Of a stretch of 29,397 bases of DNA, positions 1 to 7,845 are shown piece by piece (the first letter of the stretch is position 1; every line of letters starts with the position of its first letter). The notes below the pieces were generated by a model. The model made no database searches and was not told where the DNA came from. It saw only the letters and a list, made by a program, of their open reading frames with translations. Made by a program: the position numbers and the translations under genes. Source of the DNA: DATLMR01 sp035634255 (GTDB taxonomy: Bacteria > Acidobacteriota > Blastocatellia > UBA7656); the NCBI GenBank assembly GCA_035634255.1, contig DASQDI010000009.1, positions 1 through 29,397 on the forward strand. The letters are read 5' to 3'.

Positions 1-1
1 C

Positions 2-1369
2 GCCCTGCTTGAGAACAAGGTGCAGGAGCACGGCATTCAGGACTACGCCGAGCTGCACGCCGTCGAGCCGCGCGAGCGGGTCGCCTTCGAGCATTTCGAA
101 GTCGAGTGGATTCACGTGTCGCACAGCCTGACTTCATGCACGGCCGTCGCCGTCACGACCCCCGTGGGCGTCGTCGTCCATTCGGGGGATTTCAAAGTCG
201 ACGACACGCCCGTCGTCGGGCCGTCGATTGACCTCGAACGATTGACCGAATACGGCGATAACGGGGTGCTCGCCCTGCTGGCCGACTCGACGAACGCGGA
301 GCGGCCGGGCCGCACCCTGTCCGAGCGGGCGGTCGAGCCCGCCTTCGAAGATATCTTCGAGACCTCAGACGGGCGGATCATAGTAAGCTGCTTCACCTCT
401 TCCGTCCACAGGATTCAAATAGTGCTCGACTACGCGCAGGAGTTCGGGCGGAAGGTCGCGCTCCTCGGGCGCAGCATGGTCCGCAACGTCGAGACGGCAG
501 ACAGCCTGCGCCAGCTCGACGTGCCCGACGACATCTTCATCAGCCCGGCGCAGGCGCGCCAGATGCCCGACGACCAGCTCGTCCTGCTCGTGGCCGGGTG
601 CCAGGGCGACCCGATGTCCGCGATGACCCGCATGGCGACCGACCAGCACAAGAGCCTCTCGGTCGGCCCCGGCGACAAGGTCGTGCTTTCGGCGCGCAAC
701 ATCCCCGGAAACGAGCCCGCGATCACCCGCCTGATCTCTCACTGCTACAAGCGCGGGGCGAGGGTCATCGACAGCTCCCTCGCGCGGATTCACGTGTCGG
801 GTCACGGAAGCCAGGAGGACCTGAAGATATTGATCGAGGCCCTCCGGCCGAAGTTCCTCGTCCCGATCCATGGCGAGTACCGCCAGCTTTACCGGCACAA
901 GGAGTGGGCCGAGACGCTCGGGGTCGTCGAGCCGCGCAACATCCTGATAATCGAGAATGGGGACGTGCTCGAACTCGACGAGCGGAGCGCGGAGATTACG
1001 GCGAAGGAGTTCGTCGGCCGCACGTTCATCGACGGCACGTTCGGGGAGGTGGAAGACATCGTCGTGCGCGACCGGAAACACCTCTCTTATGACGGGGTCG
1101 TCGTCCCCATTGTCGCCGTCAACCTGACCTCCGGCAACATCGAGCCCGACCTCGAAGTCGTCACGCGCGGGTTCATCCACGAAGACGACCGCTCGGACCT
1201 GATTCAGGAGGTTAAGCAGATCGTCATCGACACCGTGAGCGGGGCGACTCACGAAGAGAAGATCGATAACGCGATACTGAAAGAGAAGGTGCGGCTGGCC
1301 TTGAAGCGCTTCATTCAAAAGACGACCGGCCGCAGGCCCATGATCATCCCGGTCGTTATGGAGGTGTAG
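2..1369 (+). CDS. rnj: Ribonuclease J, 5'-truncated by the window edge
   Basis: RNase J is a metallo-beta-lactamase/beta-CASP ribonuclease with 5'-3' exo- and endonuclease activity in mRNA decay and rRNA maturation. The frame is open from base 2, so the gene starts outside the window; the GTG at 20 is only an internal codon. About 455 residues are present against a usual 550 or so, so the N-terminal ~100 residues with the HxHxDH metal motif are missing. Visible family motifs, in order, are HSLTSC, HSGDFK, LADSTNAE, the beta-CASP stretch SARNIPGNE, HVSGHGSQEDLK and PIHGEYRQL. The C-terminal domain ends at GRRPMIIPVVMEV. The next gene starts 24 bases downstream, so the two are probably cotranscribed. 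The family assignment is firm; J1 versus J2 cannot be decided. Confidence 0.96.
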   Translation, partial: ALLENKVQEHGIQDYAELHAVEPRERVAFEHFEVEWIHVSHSLTSCTAVAVTTPVGVVVHSGDFKVDDTPVVGPSIDLERLTEYGDNGVLALLADSTNAERPGRTLSERAVEPAFEDIFETSDGRIIVSCFTSSVHRIQIVLDYAQEFGRKVALLGRSMVRNVETADSLRQLDVPDDIFISPAQARQMPDDQLVLLVAGCQGDPMSAMTRMATDQHKSLSVGPGDKVVLSARNIPGNEPAITRLISHCYKRGARVIDSSLARIHVSGHGSQEDLKILIEALRPKFLVPIHGEYRQLYRHKEWAETLGVVEPRNILIIENGDVLELDERSAEITAKEFVGRTFIDGTFGEVEDIVVRDRKHLSYDGVVVPIVAVNLTSGNIEPDLEVVTRGFIHEDDRSDLIQEVKQIVIDTVSGATHEEKIDNAILKEKVRLALKRFIQKTTGRRPMIIPVVMEV

Positions 1370-1393
1370 CCCCGCCGTCGAGGTGACAACCAG

Positions 1394-2188
1394 GTGGCCT
1401 TTTCTTTGAAGAAACGCCCGATGATCGCCATCTTCTTCGCCCTCGCGGGGCTCGCCCTGTACGTTTACGCCTCTCACGTCGAGCCCTACTGGCTTCAGGT
1501 CTCTCACCATCGGGTCGGGGCCCCCGTATCCTCGCCTCTGAAGATCGCGCACCTCTCCGACCTTCACACCGACGGCCTGAACCGCCGCGAGAGGGCTCTG
1601 ATAGAGATACTCGACCGCGAGAAGCCGGACCTGATCGTGATAACCGGAGATTCCATAAGCACAACCGAGGGGAAGGAGGGGTTCTTTCAGGTGTTGCAAG
1701 CCCTGCGCGCGCCCCTCGGCGTCTGGGTGGTCCGGGGAAATCATGAGAACTGGAACCCGATACCGAACGAGCGCGATTTCTACAACTCCGCGGGCGTCAA
1801 CTTTCTTCTGAACGAGAGCCGGAAGCCGCGCGAAGATTTCTGGCTCGTGGGGCTCGACGATGCATTCGCGGGCTCGCCGAATCTGGACCGGGCGCTCGCC
1901 GGCGTGCCGGAGGCGGATTACAGGATCGCGCTTTTTCACTCGCCCGATTTCTTCGACCGGGCCGCGGGCCATTGCGACCTCGCGCTCGCAGGCCACACCC
2001 ACGGCGGGCAGGTCCGGCTCCCTTTTTACGGGGCCATCTGGCTCCCGCCGCATTCGGGGAATTACGTCGAGGGGTGGTTCGAGCGCGACGGCTCGCGCCT
2101 CTACGTGAGCCGCGGCGTCGGCACTTCGGCCCTGAGCCTCCGGTTCCTCTGCCGGCCCGAGGTCGCCTTCATAACGCTTGAGAATTAG
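1394..2188 (+). CDS. Membrane-anchored calcineurin-like metallophosphoesterase (YkuE type)
   Basis: A 264-residue binuclear metallophosphoesterase. Residues 8-26 form an N-terminal membrane anchor, so the catalytic domain probably lies on the outer face of the membrane. All metal-site motifs are present: SDLHTD (D56, H58), TGD (D86), GNHE (N116, H117), FHSPD (H182) and GHTHGGQ (H201, H203). The GTG start is preceded by GAGGTG at suitable spacing and lies 24 bases after the RNase J stop. Relatives such as YkuE and LpxG act on phospholipid or lipid A precursor phosphoesters; the substrate here cannot be read from sequence. The stop overlaps the stop of the convergent DUF4112 gene by a few bases, leaving no room for a terminator. 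Confidence 0.9.
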   Translation: MAFSLKKRPMIAIFFALAGLALYVYASHVEPYWLQVSHHRVGAPVSSPLKIAHLSDLHTDGLNRRERALIEILDREKPDLIVITGDSISTTEGKEGFFQVLQALRAPLGVWVVRGNHENWNPIPNERDFYNSAGVNFLLNESRKPREDFWLVGLDDAFAGSPNLDRALAGVPEADYRIALFHSPDFFDRAAGHCDLALAGHTHGGQVRLPFYGAIWLPPHSGNYVEGWFERDGSRLYVSRGVGTSALSLRFLCRPEVAFITLEN

Positions 2189-2736
2189 AAGATGGTTTTA
2201 TCGCGCTGGAAGATGCTCGCCAGGGCGAAGACCGCCAGGGCCAGCAGGCCCAAGATCGACAACGCGACGATGCCTATCAGGATCACCACCCACGCCCAGT
2301 CGCTCCAGAAGGAGCCGCCCTTGCCGCGCGCGTGCTTTTCCAGCAGCTTCATGTTCTTGTCGTTCGACTTCCACGTGAAGTCGAAGATGTCGCCCAGCAG
2401 GGGGACGCTCCCGACCACGAAGTCCGCGCCGACGTTGAAGACCATTCTCGTTATGACGCTCTTCGGGAGCCCGTAGCGCACCGAGACGAGGACGATGTAA
2501 GCGGACATTAAGGCCCCGATGGTGTCCCCGGCCACGGGGAAGAAGAAGCTGATCAGGGGGTCGAGCCCGAAGCGGAAATCGGTTCCGGGCACACGTATGG
2601 AGCGGTCGAGGATGTAGCTCAGTCTGTCCAGGTGTTTATCTATCGGCTCGTGGGGGGCGAGGGGCGCGCGGTCGTAGCGGTACCCTTCGAGCTTCTCAAC
2701 AGATCGCGCAGGACGGCCCGGTTCGATTTCTCTCAT
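2185..2736 (-). CDS. DUF4112 family membrane protein
   Basis: A 183-residue protein matching the DUF4112 pattern: a soluble N-terminus, then IDKHLDRLSYILDRSIRVPG, the LDPLISFFFPVAGDT segment, a membrane segment, and the conserved stretch VGSVPLLGDIFDFTWKSN, followed by a C-terminal hydrophobic helix of about 25 residues. The frame stays open further upstream, but the ATG at 2736 is preferred because GGAAGG lies 7 bases before it and family similarity begins soon after. The pilin-like gene upstream is cut off by a terminator, so this gene probably has its own promoter in 2737-2812. Function is unknown; the family occurs widely in bacteria and haloarchaea. Confidence 0.85.
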   Translation of the reverse strand: MREIEPGRPARSVEKLEGYRYDRAPLAPHEPIDKHLDRLSYILDRSIRVPGTDFRFGLDPLISFFFPVAGDTIGALMSAYIVLVSVRYGLPKSVITRMVFNVGADFVVGSVPLLGDIFDFTWKSNDKNMKLLEKHARGKGGSFWSDWAWVVILIGIVALSILGLLALAVFALASIFQRDKTIF

Positions 2737-2812
2737 CTTTTTACCTTCCGGCTCCCCGATTCTTTCAACGCGGGTAATTCTAACAGCGGGTTCGAGCTTA
2801 AGGGAAGAAGGT

Positions 2813-2872
2813 AAAAAAATGCGGGCGGGCCCTGGGGATGAACTTGCCTCAGCTTCCCACGAGGACCCGCCC
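2813..2872 (-). terminator. Intrinsic terminator behind the pilin-like gene
   Basis: Read on the - strand, 2872-2863 pairs with 2832-2823 (GGGCGGGTCC with GGGCCCGCCC). This gives ten pairs when one G-U is allowed, a loop of about 30 bases, and then GCA followed by seven T residues (2819-2813). It lies 47 bases after the stop of the pilin-like gene. Because the wobble becomes a mismatch on the + strand and the T tract exists only on the - strand, it works leftward. Confidence 0.8.
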
Positions 2873-2918
2873 ACGGGCGGAGCGCAACAGCGCCCCACCA
2901 ATGCAGTCTTGCGACAGA

Positions 2919-3383
2919 CTAATCGATTTGGATGGCTCCGAGCGTCGAGACCTGAACGGTGCGCGACACCCTCCAATTACTGAGTACAATCTGAGGCTGC
3001 CTGTCGTTACCTTGCAGGCCCCCTCCGGTCGAAAATGTGATCGTAGAGTCGTTCGATAACCTGACCGATGAGGGCAGCTCTTCGACCTCGATGCTTTCGA
3101 GCTTCCCGTTGTGATTCCTGTCGACGCCAAAGCTGTTTTTGGCCATGTCGCAGATCACGCTCGTCGGCTGCCCCTGCTGTTTGGCGACACCCCGCGCGTA
3201 CTCTAATCTCTCCGCCACGAGGTTGGTCGCCCTTATCAACTCGTAATAATCGTAGGCCATATTAAATATGTGGACCGTGATGGAGCCCATTATCAGCACT
3301 ATCGAAAAACTGAAAATGAAATCCATGAGGCCGAGGCCCGCTTCCGGTCGCCTACGCATCATCGCCCTTAAGGTTTTGTCCAC
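2919..3383 (-). CDS. Type IV pilin-like / pseudopilin-like protein (GspH/FimT-like)
   Basis: A 154-residue protein with a short basic leader ending in MMRRRPEAG, followed by LGLMDFIFSFSIVLIMGSITV, the layout of a class III prepilin signal (G, then a hydrophobic helix). Family members carry Glu at position 5 of the mature protein; here it is Asp. The C-terminal part (VICDMAKNSFGVDRNHNGKLESIEVEELP, broken here by no gap, then beta-rich sequence) resembles GspH/FimT minor pilins. The GTG at 3383 is chosen because GGAGGT sits 5 bases upstream; ATG codons at 3362 and 3359 are alternatives without such a site. No other pilus gene is visible nearby. The class is fairly likely; the exact role is unknown. 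Confidence 0.65.
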   Translation of the reverse strand: MDKTLRAMMRRRPEAGLGLMDFIFSFSIVLIMGSITVHIFNMAYDYYELIRATNLVAERLEYARGVAKQQGQPTSVICDMAKNSFGVDRNHNGKLESIEVEELPSSVRLSNDSTITFSTGGGLQGNDRQPQIVLSNWRVSRTVQVSTLGAIQID

Positions 3384-3479
3384 TCTGACCTCCAAAAAGG
3401 GATCTCTGATTTCGGCAACGTGCATAAGGCAAATATGCGGCCAGAATGGAATCGAAGATTAAATGAGCCCTTGTGGTAT

Positions 3480-3494
3480 GGAACGGACCGTTCC
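3480..3494. promoter_or_regulatory. 15-bp near-perfect palindrome, possible operator
   Basis: GGAACGG-A-CCGTTCC: two 7-base arms around a single central A, lying between the kinase stop (3535) and the pilin-like start (3383). The size and symmetry suit a dimeric regulator site in the leader of the pilin-like gene. No promoter elements could be placed beside it with confidence, and it could also be a small hairpin. Confidence 0.3.
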
Positions 3495-3534
3495 CGTTTA
3501 TCCTGATGGCCCGAGGGGGGGGGCGCGTGTAACT

Positions 3535-5376
3535 TTAGTTCACGGCCTGATACTTTTCTTTCACAGGGGAAGCCTGAAAGAGCGGGAGCCTGCAATGGAA
3601 GACGGTCCCCGACTCGTCGCTCCGCTCGACGAAGACATCCCCGCCGTGGACGACGAGAATCTTCTGCACTAGCGCGAGGCCGATGCCGTAGCCGCGGGAC
3701 TTCGTCGTGTAGAAAGGGATGAAGATTCTCGGCAGGTCTTTCGAAGAGATGCCGCCGCCCGTGTCGCGTATCGTGACGTGGGCGTAGCGGCCCGTGCCCG
3801 TGTCTATGCTGCCGGTCACCTCGATCAGACGCTCTTCCGACTCGGGCTCGATGGCCTCCGCCGCGTTCCGCAGGAGGTTGACGAACGCGCGCCGCAGCAT
3901 CGACTCATCCCCCGCGAGGTCGGCGAACCTCCCCCGGACCTCGATGCTGACCCCTGCGGCGTCGAGGCCGGGCCGGACCTCCTCGATGCAGTCGTCTATG
4001 ATCGAGCGAAGGCTGACCTGAGAGAGGCTCAACTGCTGCGGGCGGGCGAAGTTCAGGAAGTCCGTGATCAGGCTCGTTAGCAGTTTGATCTCGGTCATCA
4101 TCGCGTCAAGGGTCCGGTGCCGGTCCTCCGGCGTGAGCGGGTTCGCGCCCTGGATGTCGAAGAGCTGGATGTAGCCGTGGATGGTCGCGAGCGAGTTCTT
4201 GAATTCGTGCGCGAGCCCCGCGGCCATCTCGCCGAGGTGCGCGAGCCCCTCCTGAAGCTTCATCCTCTCTCGCAGGTCGAGCACTTCCGTGATGTCGGTC
4301 ATCAGGCACAGTGCGCCTTCGACGTTGTGGAGAGAGTCGATGACGGGGGATATGCTCAGGCCGAGGTGCCGCGAAGTGCCGTCGGGGTGAATCACGTCCA
4401 CCTCTTCGCGCCGGAATGCGGTGCCGCGGGATAGGCACTCGCCGACGAGCCCGATCAGTCCGGGGGCCGCCGTGAAGAAGGACCGGTAATCGACGGCGAG
4501 CGGGTAAAGCTCGTTGCTGTTGGCCGTCGCGCTCTGCCTGCTCGGCTCGGGCGCGCCGAATATCTCCTGGGCGAGCACGTTGGCCGAAGTCACCATGCCG
4601 CTCGCGCTGATCGCCACGAGCCCGCTCGGGATGTTGGCGATCAGCCTCTCGTTGAACCTCTCGGACTTCTCCGCGCGCTTCCTCTCGAGGTCGTGGAGGT
4701 GCGCGAGTTCGCGCTCGTTCTCCTGCAACTGGCCGACGAGCGCCTGAAAAGTCTCGACCACGAACTCGCTCTCGCTCTTCGCGGCGGACGGGCGGACGGG
4801 GCTGCCCTGCGCGGCCTCGACTATGCGGCGGTATGGCCTGAGCAGCCACCGGATCAGGATGATGGCCAGCGCGAGCCCGAAGACGAGCGCGATTATCTGG
4901 TAGCTGAAGAGGTAGACGATCAGAGGCGATGTCGTCCCCGCGACCGGGCGGGCCAGCACGAGGAGCCCCCGGCCCTGTATGGGGATCTCAACTATGTGGA
5001 AGTTCTGCTCGGTCCACGCGGCCGAAGAGTTCGGGCGGCCCCCCCTCCGACTTCCGAGCCACGAAGACTCCGGCTCGCGGTGCCGGTCGAGGGTCGACGC
5101 GCGGGCGACCAGCTCTCCGCTCGGGGCGTAGAGCGCGGCGGCCCCGTCGATCTCGCTCGATTGCAGAGCCCCCGCAAGCGCCGCGTCGTCCACGCGGTCG
5201 GGCAGGGTCGCGGCGAGCAGAGACGCCTCGACCCTCGCGGTCCTGAGGCGCTGGACCGCGAGCTCCTGCCGGGACTGGGAGTAGAGGGCGAGCGTGAGGC
5301 CGATCACGAGGAAGAGCGCGACGACGAACAGCGCCGTCGCGAGGCGCGCTTTGTTTTCAACAGCCCTCAGCTTCAT
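3535..5376 (-). CDS. Membrane sensor histidine kinase with PAS domain (NtrB-like core)
   Basis: A 613-residue sensor kinase. Transmembrane helices at about 12-33 and 150-178 flank a periplasmic sensor region of about 115 residues. A helical linker (about 200-245) leads to a PAS domain at about 242-365. The dimerisation domain carries the phospho-acceptor in AGLAHEFKNSL (H390), the motif class used by NtrB/AtoS-type kinases. The ATPase domain shows the N box NLLRNAAEAI, G1 DTGGGI, F box IFIPFYTTK and G2 GYGIGLALVQ, all intact. Kinases of this class often drive sigma54-activator response regulators, but none is encoded nearby, so the partner is elsewhere. It starts 36 bases after the ankyrin gene on the same strand and is probably cotranscribed with it. 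Confidence 0.92.
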   Translation of the reverse strand: MKLRAVENKARLATALFVVALFLVIGLTLALYSQSRQELAVQRLRTARVEASLLAATLPDRVDDAALAGALQSSEIDGAAALYAPSGELVARASTLDRHREPESSWLGSRRGGRPNSSAAWTEQNFHIVEIPIQGRGLLVLARPVAGTTSPLIVYLFSYQIIALVFGLALAIILIRWLLRPYRRIVEAAQGSPVRPSAAKSESEFVVETFQALVGQLQENERELAHLHDLERKRAEKSERFNERLIANIPSGLVAISASGMVTSANVLAQEIFGAPEPSRQSATANSNELYPLAVDYRSFFTAAPGLIGLVGECLSRGTAFRREEVDVIHPDGTSRHLGLSISPVIDSLHNVEGALCLMTDITEVLDLRERMKLQEGLAHLGEMAAGLAHEFKNSLATIHGYIQLFDIQGANPLTPEDRHRTLDAMMTEIKLLTSLITDFLNFARPQQLSLSQVSLRSIIDDCIEEVRPGLDAAGVSIEVRGRFADLAGDESMLRRAFVNLLRNAAEAIEPESEERLIEVTGSIDTGTGRYAHVTIRDTGGGISSKDLPRIFIPFYTTKSRGYGIGLALVQKILVVHGGDVFVERSDESGTVFHCRLPLFQASPVKEKYQAVN

Positions 5377-5412
5377 ATAATCGTGACCGCCCCGGAGGCC
5401 GGCGTCGGAAAG

Positions 5413-5844
5413 TTACTGGGTCGCTCCCGCCGACGCTAGCACTTCGACGACCTCTTTGTGGCCGGAATTTTCCGCGTAGTTGCGGGCGGTCAAGCCCATC
5501 TTGTCTTTGAGCGCGACGTTCGCGCCCTGCGCCAGCAGGACCTTCACCGTATCGACATGCCCCTTGGCCGAAGCGGCCATGAGAGGGGTGACTCCGAACT
5601 CGCTCTGCGTGTTCACGTCGGCCCCGGTGTCGAGCAGGGCCGTGACCAGCACCGTGTCGCCGCTCGCGGCCGCCTGCATGATCTGCGGGCCGGGGTTGGT
5701 GACGGACGGCCCGGCCTGCGGGGATGCGCCGCCCGGCTGCGGGGAGCCGGCCCCCGCCTGCTCGGACTGCTCCGGGTTCCGCGCGCAATTGACGGATAAG
5801 AAGGCCGAGCATGTTAGAGAGATTATGATCAGTGCGCGTCGCAT
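5413..5844 (-). CDS. Exported ankyrin-repeat protein (possible lipoprotein)
   Basis: 143 residues. An N-terminal signal sequence (basic MRR, then about 15 hydrophobic residues) ends near LSVNC at Cys20. The box is imperfect because Asn precedes the Cys, so lipidation is possible but not certain. A Gly/Pro/Gln/Ser-rich linker (about 25-52) is followed by roughly three ankyrin repeats; the clearest reads FGVTPLMAASAKGHVDTVKV with the usual TPLMAA and VLLAQGA positions. Ankyrin repeats bind proteins. Its place directly upstream of the sensor kinase suggests it could modulate that kinase's periplasmic domain, which is inference from position. The ribosome site before this ATG is weak; a strong GAAGGAGG lies about 40 bases further upstream but has no in-frame start beside it. 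Confidence 0.8.
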   Translation of the reverse strand: MRRALIIISLTCSAFLSVNCARNPEQSEQAGAGSPQPGGASPQAGPSVTNPGPQIMQAAASGDTVLVTALLDTGADVNTQSEFGVTPLMAASAKGHVDTVKVLLAQGANVALKDKMGLTARNYAENSGHKEVVEVLASAGATQ

Positions 5845-5991
5845 ATTCTTGAAGGCAGAAACAGGATAGAGTCCGCCTCGGTTCGCCTCCTTCGAGATTC
5901 ATGATTCATGGTTAAAGCCAAGACCTGACCCGAGCATTAAATATTGCCATCGGGAAAAGGTAAAGGGCTTTTTAACGCGAGGTCGCGGTCT

Positions 5992-6035
5992 AATAAAAAG
6001 GGCCGCATCCCCCGCGATCGGAATCGGCCCTTTTC
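5992..6035 (-). terminator. Intrinsic terminator behind the MBL-fold gene
   Basis: 5996-6005 and 6025-6034 form a perfect 10-bp stem (AAAAGGGCCG with CGGCCCTTTT) with a 19-base loop. Read leftward, the stem is followed by TTTTTATTA, a good U tract, 27 bases after the MBL gene stop. The + strand also has TTTTCTT after the stem, so it may work weakly in both directions. Confidence 0.85.
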
Positions 6036-6061
6036 TTACCGTCTCTTTTTGAGGTCCGCCG

Positions 6062-7612
6062 TCACCTCTGCTTCATGGCTTTGTACCTCTCCACGGACTT
6101 CCTCAGGTCTTCGAGCGTGCCGATGCGCCCGTGCGCCGGGACGATCTTCTCCACCTGCAACCCGAGGCTCAGGATCTTCTCGTACAGGTCGGCCGTGTCC
6201 TTCCCCCCGGTCCCGATGTTGCCGGGGATCTCGATGTCGAGCATGTCGGCCTCGAACAGTATCTTCTCGTTCGGGAGGTAAGCGATGATCATCTGGTCCG
6301 AATGGGCGTTGGGCGAAATGTCATACAGCTCGACCTTGTGCACCCCGTCGTCGAACACCCGCTTTTTGCTGAAAGTTTCGACGACCGGCGGGCGGGGGTT
6401 GCGCGCGAGGGCGTCGGGCCGCATGACGTGAGGCGACTGCACCAGCAGCTTCTCGATCACTTCCTTCGCGTCGGGGGTCGTGATTATCGTGCTGCCTTCG
6501 TGGATGTAGCTGCGGACCCCGCTCAGGTGGTCGTGATGAAAGTGCGTGCTCACGAGGTAGCGGATGGGCTTGCCGGGTGCCGTCTGCTTTATCTTCGAGA
6601 TCGCGTCGCTGGCGTAGCCGGTGCTGTGCCCCGCCTCGATGACGAGGACGTAGTCGTTGAAGACGACGAAGATGCTGTTGTAGGAGCCGCCGATTGCGTA
6701 GACGTCATCGCTCAGCTTCACGACGGCGGGCGGCCCGGAAATCCGCTCGTATTTCACGTACCCTTCGGGAAGCTCGAAGACCGAGTCGGCGGGGTTGGTG
6801 TTCACGGTGATGGAGGAGGCGCGGAGGTCCTGAAGCATCACGCCCCCCGACTTGTCGATGTACCTGAACGGCAGGGTGAGCTTACCGACCGGGCGGTAGT
6901 CCGAATAGACCACCTCGTTCGCGATGTCCCCGAGCACGGGGCTGTCGGCGAGGCTCTCGACCTTCGTGAGAAGCTTCGTCTCCGCGTCGAAGAAGAGCAT
7001 GAGCAGCACGCCGTCGCTGTCGGCGAAGGTGATGACGTTCTGCTTCCGATTCTCGTACTGGGAATCGCCGGCCCACCTCACAGACTCGGGGCGGTTCCAG
7101 ACGGCGAGGAGCAGGGTCTCCGGGTACCGCCTCAGCATGGATGTCCTCGAAGGCCCAATCGCCCCGGAGGGGATCGTGCGGTAGGCTTTTATGTCATCGT
7201 AGGTCGTGAAGAAAGAGTCCTGCGTCAGGACGGTCTTAAATATAATGGGCTTCCCCCCGACGATGATGTCGGAAAGGCTGTCCGACATTCTCATCCTCTT
7301 CAGGTCCCTTATGCTGACGACCTTCGGGAAGTTCGTGGCCGGCAGGCTGCCGTTCTGGAAGTAGTCCGGGCGGTGAGGCAGCGGCTTCAAGCCCTGTCCC
7401 TCGTCGGTCCTGATGCCCTCCATGACGCGCGTAATGTCGTTGAGCGCCCTCAGCTCTTCGAGCCCCCCGCTGGCTTTGATCGCGTCGTCGATCACCTGCC
7501 GGGCCTTGAAGTAAGAGACCTCGCTGTCGCTCTTCTTCTGCGCGAAGGCCAGCCCGGCCAGCGCCGCGTAAGCGATCAGAATGCGGATTATCAGGGACAT
7601 CCTTACATCCAT
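6062..7612 (-). CDS. Secreted MBL-fold metallo-hydrolase
   Basis: 516 residues when started at the ATG at 7612, which has GGAGGA 7 bases upstream; the frame remains open to 7702 but without a comparable site. A signal peptide (SLIIRILIAYAALAGLAFA, cleaved before QKK) sends it out of the cytoplasm. Residues about 30-290 form an outer-membrane-lipoprotein-like beta region, and the C-terminal half is a metallo-beta-lactamase domain. Zinc motifs: HFHHDH (357-362), AHSDQ (H437), FEADML (D456) and PAHG (H494). The absence of beta-lactamase-specific features argues for a general hydrolase rather than a resistance enzyme. It is transcribed alone, with its own promoter and terminator. The substrate is unknown. 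Confidence 0.88.
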   Translation of the reverse strand: MDVRMSLIIRILIAYAALAGLAFAQKKSDSEVSYFKARQVIDDAIKASGGLEELRALNDITRVMEGIRTDEGQGLKPLPHRPDYFQNGSLPATNFPKVVSIRDLKRMRMSDSLSDIIVGGKPIIFKTVLTQDSFFTTYDDIKAYRTIPSGAIGPSRTSMLRRYPETLLLAVWNRPESVRWAGDSQYENRKQNVITFADSDGVLLMLFFDAETKLLTKVESLADSPVLGDIANEVVYSDYRPVGKLTLPFRYIDKSGGVMLQDLRASSITVNTNPADSVFELPEGYVKYERISGPPAVVKLSDDVYAIGGSYNSIFVVFNDYVLVIEAGHSTGYASDAISKIKQTAPGKPIRYLVSTHFHHDHLSGVRSYIHEGSTIITTPDAKEVIEKLLVQSPHVMRPDALARNPRPPVVETFSKKRVFDDGVHKVELYDISPNAHSDQMIIAYLPNEKILFEADMLDIEIPGNIGTGGKDTADLYEKILSLGLQVEKIVPAHGRIGTLEDLRKSVERYKAMKQR

Positions 7613-7671
7613 CAAGTGTTCCTCCGTTCGCGGTGAGAGAGAGATCCGAACCCTGTGATTCGAGCGGCAGT

Positions 7672-7702
7672 ATCTTAGCTTACGGAGGTCGTAGTCTGTC
7701 AA
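7672..7702 (-). promoter_or_regulatory. Sigma70-type promoter for the MBL-fold gene
   Basis: On the - strand a perfect TTGACA (7702-7697) is followed after 19 bases by TAAGAT (7677-7672). The spacing is at the long end of the usual range and the -10 is only moderate. The predicted start near 7665 leaves a leader of about 53 bases before the ATG at 7612. Confidence 0.5.
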
Positions 7703-7810
7703 GCAGGGCCTTATTCGCGGGGATCGGCCCCGCTTCGCCCGGAACGTCGATGATTAGGGCGGGCGCGGGGGCGGGGGCCCCGGCCGGCGGAATGTAATTT
7801 AACTTTCAGC

Positions 7811-7839
7811 TTGCATCTCGGTACCCATCTGAATATAAT
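7811..7839 (+). promoter_or_regulatory. Near-consensus sigma70 promoter
   Basis: TTGCAT (7811-7816), exactly 17 bases, then a perfect TATAAT (7834-7839), in sequence clearly more AT-rich than its surroundings. Transcription would begin near 7846 and run rightward. The first gene in that direction is the M28 peptidase, about 670 bases away, so the promoter drives either a very long leader or a separate small RNA. Confidence 0.6.
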
Positions 7840-7845
7840 ACGCGA

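Noticed and set aside
365..2053. A 562-codon open frame on the - strand over RNase J and the phosphoesterase
   Set aside because: It lies opposite two genes with clear family motifs, and its translation is rich in Arg, Val, Asp and Pro without recognisable domains, as expected for antisense frames in GC-rich DNA.
6131..7636. A 501-codon open frame on the + strand opposite the MBL-fold gene
   Set aside because: The MBL gene on the other strand has a signal peptide, metal motifs, promoter and terminator. This frame has none of these and shows typical antisense composition.
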